Assembly (NCBI RefSeq): GCF_014696345.1
Contig: NZ_JACJPY010000008.1
Span: 42,569 to 106,568, forward strand
DNA length: 64,000 nucleotides
Source of the DNA: Pseudanabaena cinerea FACHB-1277
GTDB taxonomy: Bacteria; Cyanobacteriota; Cyanobacteriia; Pseudanabaenales; Pseudanabaenaceae
Reading direction: 5' to 3'
This document shows positions 44,720-53,585 of the stretch, piece by piece. The notes under the pieces are model-generated. The model had not been told where the DNA came from. It saw only the letters and a list, made by a program, of their open reading frames with translations, and did no database searches. The position numbers and the translations under genes were made by a program. Position 1 is the stretch's first letter. Each line of letters begins with the position of its first letter.

Positions 44720-46243
44720 ATGGAAGATCGTGTAACTTGGCTAATTCCTGTTTTGAATGGTATGCCTTATTTGCCAGAAACACTAGCTTCTATTGAAGCT
44801 CAGACCTATAAAAATTGGGAAGTCTTGGTTTGGGACAATGGCTCAACCGATGGCACGCTAGAAGAATTAGCCAAATGGATTCCCGATCGCTTGCCTGGTA
44901 AAATCTTCACAGGTGAACCCCATGGTGTGGGAGGTTCACTCAAACGTTTAGTGGAAGAATGTCAGACCGAGTTTTGCGCTCGTATTGACGCTGATGATAT
45001 TAACTTTCCTGAGCGCTTAGAAAAGCAAGTTGCCTTCTTGCAGGCACATCCCGAAGTCGCAATTTTAGGCAGTCAAATGAAGTATATCGATGGAAACGGG
45101 AACATACAAAAGCCTTTATATCATGTGCCAACTAGTCATGATGACATTGTACATACCCTGTTGAAGACAAACTGTATCGGTCATCCCTCAATTATGTTTA
45201 GACGCTCGGCTATACTTCAAATTGGGAATTATAGGGAAATCCCTAATGTAGAAGATTATGATTTGTGGTTAAGGTTGGTGGTGCGGTTCCAATTCTCTAA
45301 TCTTAAGGAGCCTCTGGTTTATTATCGGGTTCATCAAGATGGCACTACACAGGTGGCAATTCGGGAGAAACGGATTTCAGTGCTGACTGATAATTGTTTT
45401 AGTGACAATGCTTTGCCTCTATTTGGCTGTTTACAAAATGAAGCAAAGTTATTACGAGAGCGTAAACATCCCATGGCGATCACCGTTCTTTGGCAAATTG
45501 CCCGTCATTTACAAAAAACACAAGGTGGCAGTTTATTAGCTCGGCTTCGCTCAGCTTCCTTTATTAGTTCTAGTAAAGCTCTGATCAACCCCGATGATAT
45601 TTTATCGCGCCTATCTTTGTTAGCTATTAATCTCGATAAGCCAGAGTTCTATCAGGATTTGCGAGATATTCTCAGAACAATAGTTCTGAAGATTCCACTG
45701 CTTCAGCAAGCAATTAGTAAGTTCAAGTTAAAAAAATGGATTAAGAATCACAGAAAAATTAATACTGAAATCCATTCATCGATCAAGATTTTGGGGATTG
45801 ATCCACCATTTAAACTCATAGACATATCCCCCAATTGTCAATTTTCTCAAAATTTAACCATTAAATTTGCTGAATTTCAATGGTGGGAAGAGCCAAAACT
45901 AACTTTCCAGTCAGGAGTTCGTATTGGTTCTAATGTATTGATTGCGGTAAAGCGATCAATTAGTATTGGCAAAGATACTAGTATTGGCAGTGATTGTTCT
46001 ATTACATCACATCTTCAAGATGAACACATATCCGAACTAGCCACTAAGGTAAATGCTTTAGTCGATGCGCCGGTTGAGATTGGTGATGGGGTTACGATCG
46101 CCAATAAAGTGACTATATTTGCAGGGGTCAAGATCGGCAAGGGGGCAGTGATTGAGTCAGAAAGTGTTGTTTGTGAAAATATTCCTGCCTATGAGGTGTG
46201 GGCAGGTGTGCCAGCTAAGTTTATCAAGATGCGCCCCCAATAG
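44720..46243 (+). CDS. Glycosyltransferase family 2 fused to a left-handed beta-helix acyltransferase
   Basis: 507 residues. The GT-A domain (1-220) has LIPVLNGMPYLPETLASIEAQ, VWDNGSTDGTLEEL and ARIDADD (metal motif). After a helical linker comes a hexapeptide-repeat domain (about 385-505): GVRIGSNVLIAVKRSISIGKD, PVEIGDGVTIANKVTIFAG, VKIGKGAVIESESVV and the end AGVPAKFI. One chain thus may add a sugar and acetylate it. It lies 54 bases after the pyruvyl transferase gene in a likely operon. Confidence 0.88.
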   Translation: MEDRVTWLIPVLNGMPYLPETLASIEAQTYKNWEVLVWDNGSTDGTLEELAKWIPDRLPGKIFTGEPHGVGGSLKRLVEECQTEFCARIDADDINFPERLEKQVAFLQAHPEVAILGSQMKYIDGNGNIQKPLYHVPTSHDDIVHTLLKTNCIGHPSIMFRRSAILQIGNYREIPNVEDYDLWLRLVVRFQFSNLKEPLVYYRVHQDGTTQVAIREKRISVLTDNCFSDNALPLFGCLQNEAKLLRERKHPMAITVLWQIARHLQKTQGGSLLARLRSASFISSSKALINPDDILSRLSLLAINLDKPEFYQDLRDILRTIVLKIPLLQQAISKFKLKKWIKNHRKINTEIHSSIKILGIDPPFKLIDISPNCQFSQNLTIKFAEFQWWEEPKLTFQSGVRIGSNVLIAVKRSISIGKDTSIGSDCSITSHLQDEHISELATKVNALVDAPVEIGDGVTIANKVTIFAGVKIGKGAVIESESVVCENIPAYEVWAGVPAKFIKMRPQ

Positions 46244-46280
46244 CTTTTATACAAATTCACGAAAGCGTAAGGTGAAAAGA

Positions 46281-47381
46281 TTATTGGCAAAATTTGGCGA
46301 TCGCAGCATCATAAATCTCGGTCAATTTTGCGGCATGGATGGATAACGTAAACTCCTCCTCAAATAATTGATGTCCTGCGATGCCGATCGCTTGAGATTT
46401 CTCAAAATTATGGGCTAAATCATTAATTGCGGCTGCGAGAGCCTGTTCATCGTTGGGTTTTACCAAAATTCCTGTGCGATCGCGCATATGTTCAGGAATA
46501 CCGCCAACGGCACTGGCGATGATCGGGCGAAAGCGGGCATATGCTTCTAGGGTAATCAGTCCTGCTGGCTCTGGCCAAACACTAGGAAAAACCACCGCCA
46601 TACTTTGATGGTAAAGATCCTCTAATTTTTCTTGATCGCACCAACCATGCCAAGTCAGGCGATCTCCAAGTTTCAATTGTTCTGCTAACTTTCGCATCCT
46701 TGGCAAATCCCAACCTTCGCCAGCAATATCTAAATGAATTTGGCTATCAACATAGGACAGCGATCGCAGGAGCCAATCTAGTCCTTTCTCAGGCACAATC
46801 CTACTGGCAAAAAGGATGCGCTGTCTTTGGTGCAGGGTTTTGGTCAATGGCTCATGGGGTGATCGCGGCGAGATAATCCCACAGCGCAGAGTTACCACTT
46901 GTTCGGGGGCAAGTCCATTAAAAATTAATTGCGATCGCACATAGTCACTATTGGCAATTACAGTAATTCCCAGTTTTTGCAGCAATTCCAAATTACTGTA
47001 GGCTCTCTGAAATCCTGCCAATATTTTTTCGGGTCGCCGACTGCCACAACCATCAACGATTTGACCCCACGTACATCCTAGATATGACATTTGGCGATCG
47101 CATATTTTTTGCGAAGCGGTTAAATATTTCGTACCACTAGGACAATAGCTATCATGGTTGTGCAAAGTGTAAACCGCAGGGCATTGTCCCGTTAAGTCCG
47201 CCAACATCGTCCCTTCATGGATATGCAGCAGGTCATATTGAGATTGATCTAAATTCGCTAAGGATGTAATCAGATGGCGATCGCCCATCTCAGGCAAAGC
47301 CGTCAATAGTCCATCTACATAGGACTTAATGCCGCCCCCTGCCAAAGCCAAACCTGCGCCACAATGGTGAACTTTATACAT
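46281..47381 (-). CDS. Glycosyltransferase family 4 (group 1)
   Basis: 366 residues, GT-B fold. N-terminal HHCGAGLALAGGGIKSYVDGLL (acceptor loop) and YTLHNHDSYCPSG; C-terminal ILFASRIVPEKGLDWLLRSL, IAGEGWDLPRM, and the nucleotide-sugar motif VWPEPAGLITLEAYARFRPIIAS with the E-x7-E pair. It belongs to surface-polysaccharide synthesis. It is convergent with the GT2 fusion gene and its start overlaps the stop of a small upstream gene by one base. Confidence 0.9.
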   Translation of the reverse strand: MYKVHHCGAGLALAGGGIKSYVDGLLTALPEMGDRHLITSLANLDQSQYDLLHIHEGTMLADLTGQCPAVYTLHNHDSYCPSGTKYLTASQKICDRQMSYLGCTWGQIVDGCGSRRPEKILAGFQRAYSNLELLQKLGITVIANSDYVRSQLIFNGLAPEQVVTLRCGIISPRSPHEPLTKTLHQRQRILFASRIVPEKGLDWLLRSLSYVDSQIHLDIAGEGWDLPRMRKLAEQLKLGDRLTWHGWCDQEKLEDLYHQSMAVVFPSVWPEPAGLITLEAYARFRPIIASAVGGIPEHMRDRTGILVKPNDEQALAAAINDLAHNFEKSQAIGIAGHQLFEEEFTLSIHAAKLTEIYDAAIAKFCQ

Positions 47382-47605
47382 TACTGATTTTCCGCAGGAA
47401 TACCCTTGCCTTGAGCAAACTCATCAAGTCCTTTACGAATTCCCACGATCGTCTCTAGATAGTCAATGCGATCTAAAAGCTCTTGATATGATGCAGATGG
47501 ATATTGTGAAGGAGATTTAAGTGTCTTTAAAAAGCTAAATAAGTCCTCTAGTAAAGCAGATGGAGTATTATCAATTTCCTTAATTAGTAATTCTTTGATA
47601 GTCAT
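47381..47605 (-). CDS. Small antitoxin-like protein (DUF2281-like)
   Basis: 74 residues: MTIKELLIKEIDNTPSALLEDLFSFLKTLKS, a helical segment, then LETIVGIRKGLDEFAQGKG. The N-terminus resembles the antitoxins at 57066-57329 and 55453-55698. No toxin follows; instead its stop overlaps the GT4 start (TAATG). It is either an orphan antitoxin or a regulator adopted by the glycosyltransferase operon. Confidence 0.65.
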   Translation of the reverse strand: MTIKELLIKEIDNTPSALLEDLFSFLKTLKSPSQYPSASYQELLDRIDYLETIVGIRKGLDEFAQGKGIPAENQ

Positions 47606-47690
47606 GGCATTGATTCAGGTAAGACTTATAATCTAGTATACAGGACGAAAAATCAGAATGCGCGTGGCAGCTCTCAATAAATTTTTACCT

Positions 47691-48575
47691 ATGAATATTG
47701 GCATTGTTGGTTTAGGTTTAATTGGTGGCTCTTTGGGGTTGGATCTGCTGTCGCTCAATCAAGAAAATCCTGCAAATAGTAATAATAACTTTGTATGGGG
47801 CATTAGCCGTAATCCTGATACTTGCCAACAAGCAGAAGCGATCGCCGCCGTGAATATTGCCAGAACTAATATCCAAGAAATTCCCGATCGCTTACTTCAG
47901 CAAACCGAGATCGTGGTCATCTGTACGCCGATCGCCGCGATTTTGCCAACTATTACCAATCTTGCCCCCCAGCTTCCCAAAGGGCTAATTTTTACGGATG
48001 TTGGCTCCGTCAAAGCGGCGATCGTGGAACCTGCTACAGCTATCTGTGCAGCCTCTGGTCAAACCTTTATTGGCAGTCACCCCATGGCAGGAACCGCCTT
48101 TCAAGGTATCCTCGCTGCCGAAAAGCAACTATTTCGCGATCGCCCCTGTGTGATTACATTTAGTGATGATGTGGCGGCTTTGGCAAAGGTGCGATCGCTG
48201 TGGCAGTTGGTGGGAATGCAAATATATGAATGTAGCGCCGCCGATCACGATCGTGCTGTCGCCATGATTAGCCATCTGCCTGTAATGATCAGCGCCGCCT
48301 TAATCCACAGTTGTCAAAGCGAAGAGAATCCGCAAGTATTGCAACTTGCCCAAAATCTAGCTAGTTCAGGCTTCCGCGATACTAGTCGCGTTGGTGGCGG
48401 CAATCCTGAATTAGGGCGGTTTATGGCGGAATATAATCAGTTAGCTCTACTAAAAGCATTGCAAAATTATCAGCAATCTCTGCAAGAAATCATTGCACTT
48501 GTGGAAAATAGCCAATGGCAAGAATTAGAGTCTTTATTAACTAACACTCAAAGCGATCGGGCTAATTTTTTGTAA
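47691..48575 (+). CDS. tyrA: Prephenate/arogenate dehydrogenase
   Basis: 294 residues. The NAD(P) fingerprint MNIGIVGLGLIGGSLGLDL is at the N-terminus, followed by CTPIAAILPTI, VGSVKAAI, FIGSHPMAGTAFQGI (catalytic His) and SHLPVMISAALI, FRDTSRVGGGNPELGRFM. It makes the tyrosine precursor; cyanobacterial enzymes are mostly arogenate-specific. Start ATG 47691 gives the standard N-terminus; an ATG 11 codons upstream is open. The heptamer repeat begins at its stop codon. Confidence 0.93.
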   Translation: MNIGIVGLGLIGGSLGLDLLSLNQENPANSNNNFVWGISRNPDTCQQAEAIAAVNIARTNIQEIPDRLLQQTEIVVICTPIAAILPTITNLAPQLPKGLIFTDVGSVKAAIVEPATAICAASGQTFIGSHPMAGTAFQGILAAEKQLFRDRPCVITFSDDVAALAKVRSLWQLVGMQIYECSAADHDRAVAMISHLPVMISAALIHSCQSEENPQVLQLAQNLASSGFRDTSRVGGGNPELGRFMAEYNQLALLKALQNYQQSLQEIIALVENSQWQELESLLTNTQSDRANFL

Positions 48576-48657
48576 TTAGGAATTAGGAATTAGGAATTAG
48601 GAATTAGGAATTAGGAATTAGGAATTAGGAATTACGAATTATGAATTACGAATTATG
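48574..48657. repeat. Heptamer short tandem repeat (AATTAGG)n
   Basis: Eight perfect AATTAGG units followed by four variants (AATTACG, AATTATG, AATTACG, AATTATG), starting inside the tyrA stop codon. Heptamer tandem repeats of this kind (STRR) are known in filamentous cyanobacteria. Confidence 0.9.
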
Positions 48658-48696
48658 AATTAGCAGTTGTGGCAGTTTTTAAATGACTAACCTACG

Positions 48697-48756
48697 GAGC
48701 AACACAGAAAATGTAATGGCAATTCATGAATTGCCATTACATTTTTTGTGTTGCTC
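48697..48756. terminator. 60-bp near-perfect palindrome downstream of tyrA
   Basis: Arms begin GAGCAACACA and meet at AATTCATGAATT, with one mismatch over 30 bp. It is far longer than a normal terminator, though it may end tyrA transcripts. Confidence 0.6.
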
Positions 48757-48773
48757 TCAACTGAAAACCGCTA

Positions 48774-48863
48774 TAGGAATTACGAATTACTGCTCTAAAT
48801 TCGTAATTCGTAATTTACATCACAGATTATCACTGTAAATTCGTAATTCGTAATTCGTAATTT
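48774..48863. repeat. Second heptamer-repeat cluster, inverted
   Basis: Short runs of AATTACG and of its complement AATTCGT (48774-48790, 48797-48816, 48837-48863). The last two are inverted relative to the cluster at 48630-48657, so the two clusters could pair around the central palindrome. Confidence 0.75.
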
Positions 48864-48911
48864 CTATGCTAGACTAGAAAAGCTAAATTTCTGATTTTTA
48901 TACCTAAGACT

Positions 48912-49145
48912 ATGCCTAGATCTGGAATTCATCCAAAATGGTATCCCGAAGCAAAGGTAGTTTGCAACGGTGAAGTGGTTGCTACCATCGGTTCAACTCA
49001 GCCCGAAATTAACGTTGATGTATGGTCAGGGAATCACCCTTTCTATACGGGTACACAAAAGATTATCGATACGGAAGGTCGTGTGGAACGCTTCTTGCGT
49101 AAGTACGGAATGTTTGACGAAGCCGCAGCTAAGGACGAAAAGTAG
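48912..49145 (+). CDS. rpmE: 50S ribosomal protein L31
   Basis: 77 residues: MPRSGIHPKWYPEAKVVCNGEVV, INVDVWSGNHPFYTG, then RVERFLRKYGM. Only one of the four zinc cysteines remains (VVCNGE), so it is a zinc-independent (C-minus) L31, as seen in other cyanobacteria. It precedes prfA by 63 bases, the common cyanobacterial order. Confidence 0.96.
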   Translation: MPRSGIHPKWYPEAKVVCNGEVVATIGSTQPEINVDVWSGNHPFYTGTQKIIDTEGRVERFLRKYGMFDEAAAKDEK

Positions 49146-49208
49146 GATTGGGGCTAATCCCTGCAATCTATTTCCGTTTTTATATTCCTTCTTGATAACG
49201 CCAAATCC

Positions 49209-50327
49209 ATGCCTGCTGCTTATCTAATCAAAAAGCTCGAATCTGTTGAGCAAACTTTCAATGAACTGACTCGTCGGATGGGTGATCCTGACGTGGCAAC
49301 CGATCACGGCGAGTTTCAGCGCATTGCTAGGGTGCGTGCATCTCTAGAAGAAACTGTACTTACCTACGAATCCTTTCAGAAAGCTGAGCAAGACTATAAA
49401 GAAGCCCAAGAAATCCTCAAGGATGCCGAAAGCGATCCTGAAATGAAAGAGATGGCAGCTTTGGAAGTTGAGGAACTAGCAGCCAAGCTTGAAGAATTAG
49501 AAAAGAAATTGCAAGTCCTCCTACTGCCGCAAGATCCCAATGATGATAAGAACATCATGTTGGAAATTCGGGCGGGTACGGGGGGCGATGAGGCTGGTAT
49601 TTGGGCAGGGGACTTGGTGCGTCTCTATACACGCTATGCCGAGCGTCAGGGCTGGCGCGTGAAAATGGTCAGCGAAACCCTTGCGGAAATGGGCGGTTTT
49701 AAAGAGGCGATCATTGAGGTGCAGGGCGATCGCGTTTATAGCAAATTAAAGTTTGAGTCGGGAGTACACCGAGTTCAGCGCGTACCCGCAACGGAGTCGC
49801 AAGGGCGCGTGCATACTTCTACCGCGACAGTGGCGATTATGCCTGAAGTGGATGAGGTGGAGGTGCATATTGATCCGAAGGATATTGAAATGTCTACGGC
49901 GCGATCGGGTGGCGCAGGTGGACAAAACGTCAATAAGGTGGAGACGGCGGCGGATTTATTTCACAAGCCAACGGGTATTAGAATTTTTTGTACTGAGGAG
50001 CGATCGCAGTTACAAAACAAAGAAAGGGCAATGCAGATCCTGCGAGCTAAGCTCTATGAGATCAAAATGCGTGAGCAGCAAGCCGAGATTACATCCATGC
50101 GGCGATCGCAGGTGGGTACAGGCTCCCGTTCCGAAAAAATTCGTACCTATAATTACAAAGACAGTCGTCTCACGGAGCATCGTCTAGGTCAAAATTTCAC
50201 ATTGCAGCCAGTTTTAGAAGGCGACCTAGAGGATGTAATTCAAAGCTGTATTTCTAAGGATCAGCAAGAACGTTTACAGGAATTGGCAACAGCAACGGGT
50301 GACGGGCTAGACAACCTGATTTCCTAG
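49209..50327 (+). CDS. prfA: Peptide chain release factor 1
   Basis: 372 residues. The class I core has [16 protein letters not shown], the codon-recognition PAT motif ([14 protein letters not shown]), and the peptidyl-transferase GGQ in [15 protein letters not shown]. It reads UAA and UAG. It is long enough to be complete and is followed by a hairpin terminator. Confidence 0.97.
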   Translation: MPAAYLIKKLESVEQTFNELTRRMGDPDVATDHGEFQRIARVRASLEETVLTYESFQKAEQDYKEAQEILKDAESDPEMKEMAALEVEELAAKLEELEKKLQVLLLPQDPNDDKNIMLEIRAGTGGDEAGIWAGDLVRLYTRYAERQGWRVKMVSETLAEMGGFKEAIIEVQGDRVYSKLKFESGVHRVQRVPATESQGRVHTSTATVAIMPEVDEVEVHIDPKDIEMSTARSGGAGGQNVNKVETAADLFHKPTGIRIFCTEERSQLQNKERAMQILRAKLYEIKMREQQAEITSMRRSQVGTGSRSEKIRTYNYKDSRLTEHRLGQNFTLQPVLEGDLEDVIQSCISKDQQERLQELATATGDGLDNLIS

Positions 50328-50363
50328 GCAATTTGCCCCTAGATCATACAAATTTCTTAGATA

Positions 50364-50396
50364 AAAGCAGAAAATGGCTATGGTATTTTCTGCTTT
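50364..50396 (+). terminator. prfA terminator, loop GGCTATGGT
   Basis: Perfect 12-bp stem AAAGCAGAAAAT/ATTTTCTGCTTT, 37 bases past the prfA stop. Its loop matches those of other hairpins in the window. Confidence 0.75.
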
Positions 50397-50430
50397 GGTA
50401 TATTGCTGACGACTGCTATAAAATATAGTC

Positions 50431-51918
50431 ATGCAACTTCGTCAGAGTATCACCTACAGCCACCGCGATTCTAAATCTCTGTACGATGGGATTACAAGGG
50501 CGATCGCCAATGCCCAGAATGTGGGAGCGGCAGTTTTATTCAGCTATTCCCAAGATTGGGACTGTGCCAATCCCTTACTATTATTGGCAAGCAAAGCTGA
50601 TAGTCAGCAACCTAAATTTTATTGGGAAGAAGCTAATGCTGATTTGATCTTGGCGGCGGCGGGGACAGTGGCGGAGATTGCGATCGCCAATCAAGATGGG
50701 GGAGATCGCTTTGACTTGGCAAAAAAATTTATCGAAAACCACCTCGATTTGGCGATTAGTGCCGATGATGGCAATGTGAATTTGTCCGCATCGGCGATTC
50801 ATGTATTGGGCGCATTTTCCTTTTATGAAAATACTGGCGATGCCTGTGCCGATCTTCCTGATTTCTGTGAGTATCGCACTGAAATAGAGTTTCCCAGTCT
50901 ATTATTCTTTATTCCCCGATGGTTATTGCGCCATAGTTCCTCCTCCTGCATTTTGACCATTAACGATCAAATTCAGCCTTGGGATGAGGTGGATGCAGTA
51001 TTGGCACGTTTAGAACATTGGCGATCGCATTTGCAAGCAACATCCTATTACCAGTCGCCAACATTGCATGAGATTAGCCAAATCAAGGAAGTGCAAGGTC
51101 GGCAAGGATGGACTGAAATAGTCGAGAGGGCTTTGCAGTTGATCCATCAAGGGCATTTTCAGAAAGTGGTGCTGGCAAGGGCGATCGATGTGTTAGCCAA
51201 CCGTGCCTTTGATCCTTTTCAAATTCTCCATGTCTTGCGGTGCGAATATCCTGAGTGTATTTCTTTTTTATTAGATTGTGGTATGGGTAAGACTTTTTTG
51301 GGGGCAACTCCTGAGATCGTGTTGCAATTTAAGGCACAGGGCGATCGCCTGAGGTTACGCAGTGATGCCCTTGCAGGCTCCATCGGACGCGGTAAGACAT
51401 TGCAGGAGGATCGTCTTCTTGCCGAACAGTTACTGCATAGTGAGAAGGATCGGCGCGAACATCAGTTTGTGATTCGTTCCATTTGCGATCGCCTGCAAAC
51501 CATGGGGGCAAATATCGATCCGCAGGTAAATACAAAATTACTAAAACTATCCAATGTCCAACATCTGCATACACCGATTACTGCGGAAATTTATAATTCC
51601 AATTGGCTAATGATTCTCGATATTTTGCAACAGTTACATCCTACGGCGGCGGTCGGTGGTGTCCCAAGGGATCGCGCTGTTTGCTTTATGCAACAATGGG
51701 AAGCCTGCGATCGCGGTTGGTATGCGGCTCCCATTGGTTGGTTAAATGGCAATGGCGAAGGAACCTTTGGCGTGGGCATTCGTTCTGGCTATATTCAAGG
51801 TGATCGGGCGAGGATTTTTGCAGGGGCAGGGATTGTGGCAAATTCACAGGTAGAAAATGAGCAGAGTGAAACCACAATCAAGTTTGCTGCATTACTGAAG
51901 GCTTTGGGGGCGCTCTAA
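50431..51918 (+). CDS. menF: Isochorismate synthase
   Basis: 495 residues, chorismate-binding fold in the C-terminal half: VVLARAIDVLANRAFDPFQ, FLGATPEIVLQF, LAGSIGRGKTLQEDRLLAEQLLHSEKDRREH, LHPTAAVGGVPRDRA and FGVGIRSGYIQG, FAGAGIV. Together these favour isochorismate synthase over anthranilate or aminodeoxychorismate synthase. It begins phylloquinone synthesis for photosystem I. No other men gene is adjacent. A broken CHASE2 gene begins four bases after its stop. Confidence 0.91.
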   Translation: MQLRQSITYSHRDSKSLYDGITRAIANAQNVGAAVLFSYSQDWDCANPLLLLASKADSQQPKFYWEEANADLILAAAGTVAEIAIANQDGGDRFDLAKKFIENHLDLAISADDGNVNLSASAIHVLGAFSFYENTGDACADLPDFCEYRTEIEFPSLLFFIPRWLLRHSSSSCILTINDQIQPWDEVDAVLARLEHWRSHLQATSYYQSPTLHEISQIKEVQGRQGWTEIVERALQLIHQGHFQKVVLARAIDVLANRAFDPFQILHVLRCEYPECISFLLDCGMGKTFLGATPEIVLQFKAQGDRLRLRSDALAGSIGRGKTLQEDRLLAEQLLHSEKDRREHQFVIRSICDRLQTMGANIDPQVNTKLLKLSNVQHLHTPITAEIYNSNWLMILDILQQLHPTAAVGGVPRDRAVCFMQQWEACDRGWYAAPIGWLNGNGEGTFGVGIRSGYIQGDRARIFAGAGIVANSQVENEQSETTIKFAALLKALGAL

Positions 51919-51922
51919 GATA

Positions 51923-52117
51923 ATGCTAAAGTTACCAGAATTAAAATTGTTGAGATTTTGGTCGGTGTTTGTCAGTAGCACGATTGTTTTGGGACTGCTC
52001 TTAGGAGTCAGACAATTTAGGGGACTGCAACAATTAGAGTGATTAGTGTTTGACCAGATGATGCGATCGCGTCCAGACCAATTAACTGCTCCCAGATTAT
52101 CGTCCGTACCAAGGTGA
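51923..52117 (+). pseudogene. N-terminal fragment of a CHASE2-domain protein
   Basis: Reads MLKLPELKLLRFWSVFVSST, a membrane helix, GLQQLE, then an in-frame TGA (52040-52042) and continues LVFDQMMRSRPDQLTAPRLS before another stop at 52115. Membrane helix followed by LE-x-LxFDQxMRxRP is the start of CHASE2 sensors (usually adenylate cyclases or kinases). The internal stop and loss of all downstream domains show it is dead. Confidence 0.8.
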
Positions 52118-52199
52118 AAACCGCGATAATAGCGGGAATAGTCAATAATATCGGGATCGTAGAAATCTTGGGACTTATTTTCGCGATTTGAGGAGTTCG

Positions 52200-52271
52200 G
52201 CGATCGCTATTCCCATAAGTCGTAATTTTTAGGCGATCGCATCAACAATCGAGCTTCTAAAGGCGATCGCT
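52200..52271. repeat. HIP1-bearing dispersed repeat, copy A
   Basis: One unit: GCGATCGCTATTNCCATAAG-type half, GGCGATCGC, then ATCAACAATC and a second GCGATCGC. It overlaps the last codons and stop of the acetyltransferase gene. Confidence 0.8.
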
Positions 52272-52739
52272 GTTATCGTCAATAGCAATATCAAAATGAA
52301 GCACATCTTCACGCACACCAAGCTTTGTATAGAGTGCGATCGCAGGGTCATCGCCGAGGTCAGCCTGTACGTAAATAACGTAGGCTGCTCGCTCGACAGC
52401 AATCTTCTTTAATTCCTGAATTAAGGCTGTGGCAATTCCTTCACGTCGATGATCTGCGGCAACCGCCAGATCGTAAATATAGATTTCACTGCGCTCTTGT
52501 TCAAATTTCTGAAGTTCGTAAGCAGCGAGACCTCCAACGACTGCTCCATTTTTTAAAGCCGCAAGTGTAATGAAATAATCGCTACTTAGTAAACGCTTAA
52601 GATATGACGCGCTTGGACGAGACGAGCTATAGGTATCAAAATCTTCAAAAGCTTCACCAAAGACAGCCAATAGTTCTTCCATAAGTGTCAAGTCATTGGC
52701 GGAAAGCTGGCAAATACTATATGGTTTAGAAAATGTCAT
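52257..52739 (-). CDS. Aminoglycoside 3-N-acetyltransferase, AAC(3)-I type (GNAT)
   Basis: 160 residues. The blocks [61 protein letters not shown] (acetyl-CoA loop), [20 protein letters not shown] and [14 protein letters not shown] line up block for block with AAC(3)-I enzymes as I remember them, including the substrate-side EIYIYDLAV and ALYTKLG segments. It would acetylate gentamicin-class aminoglycosides, though environmental homologues may have other substrates. No integron or transposase is next to it. Its last residues (SDRL) come from a HIP1 repeat. Confidence 0.85.
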   Translation of the reverse strand: MTFSKPYSICQLSANDLTLMEELLAVFGEAFEDFDTYSSSRPSASYLKRLLSSDYFITLAALKNGAVVGGLAAYELQKFEQERSEIYIYDLAVAADHRREGIATALIQELKKIAVERAAYVIYVQADLGDDPAIALYTKLGVREDVLHFDIAIDDNSDRL

Positions 52740-52861
52740 TAGGAAAATTACTCCAGATTTTGTGTTAGGTCAATCCCGATCGCACCAACAATGTCAATAC
52801 AGCCAGAATCCAAGCGGATTGTTACATAGATTGCAATGAAGCTTAATCCAAAATTCTTGGT

Positions 52862-53395
52862 TTAGGATGAAATTAGTGCGGTCTTCATTTTCTTCGCTCG
52901 CCCCGAAACTGATTTTCTGGAATCATGAGCTAATCTTTCCAAATGTGGTAATAACCATTCCTTTAATATCGAGTCATTCTTTGCCCATTTGCTTAAGGTT
53001 TCCATTGTATTGTTCAGAACGATCCAATCGGTGTAAGTTTCAAGATTTTTTTGAAGAATATTCTTTGCTTTGTTTCTCTGTGTATTTGACATGAAAACTG
53101 AAAGAGTCTGAAATAAGTTGGCTAGAGTCCATTGAGCAGAAGGCTGATTAATATCTGATATTTCAGAGATAAGTTTGTCAATATACGGAATAAGCCATTC
53201 AGGATTTTCTAAGGATATTCTCTTGATAGCATTAGACGTGCGAAGTCGAACAATTTCATCAGCACTGAAATAACAATTGTATAAATCCAAAAGTCTTGTG
53301 GAATTAGCTAATACCATGTCAACTACTTCAATTGTTCTACCGAGAGAGTTTGGATGTCCTCCCGAAAGCATTTCTTCAAAAGATTCACTTGTCAT
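52862..53395 (-). CDS. HEAT-like helical repeat protein, unknown
   Basis: 177 residues, all alpha-helical. The N-terminus SFEEMLSGGHPNSLGRTIEVVDMVL and the block LLDLYNCYFSADEIVRLRTSNAIKRI look like a HEAT/ARM-type repeat protein found widely in bacteria without known function. The C-terminus is basic (KSVSGRAKKMKTAL). It stands between two repeat copies. Confidence 0.65.
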   Translation of the reverse strand: MTSESFEEMLSGGHPNSLGRTIEVVDMVLANSTRLLDLYNCYFSADEIVRLRTSNAIKRISLENPEWLIPYIDKLISEISDINQPSAQWTLANLFQTLSVFMSNTQRNKAKNILQKNLETYTDWIVLNNTMETLSKWAKNDSILKEWLLPHLERLAHDSRKSVSGRAKKMKTALISS

Positions 53396-53459
53396 ATCTG
53401 ATTTCCCTTTGAACTAAGGCTGATTTTCCTTAAATATTGTAGGCTATCCATTAGAGGTC

Positions 53460-53585
53460 GCAATTACTATGAGTCATGATTTCTAGCCGATCGCCCCAAC
53501 AATCTATCTCCGTAAAGCCGATCGCTATTACTATGAGTCGTGATTTCTAGGCGATCGCACCAACAATTATACTCAAAGCGATCGC
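53460..53585. repeat. HIP1-bearing dispersed repeat, copy B (about two units)
   Basis: Two successive units with TATGAGTCATGATTTCTAG and CCAACAATCTATCTCC-type segments and HIP1 at the joints. The distal end overlaps the last codons of the Uma2 gene. Confidence 0.85.
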
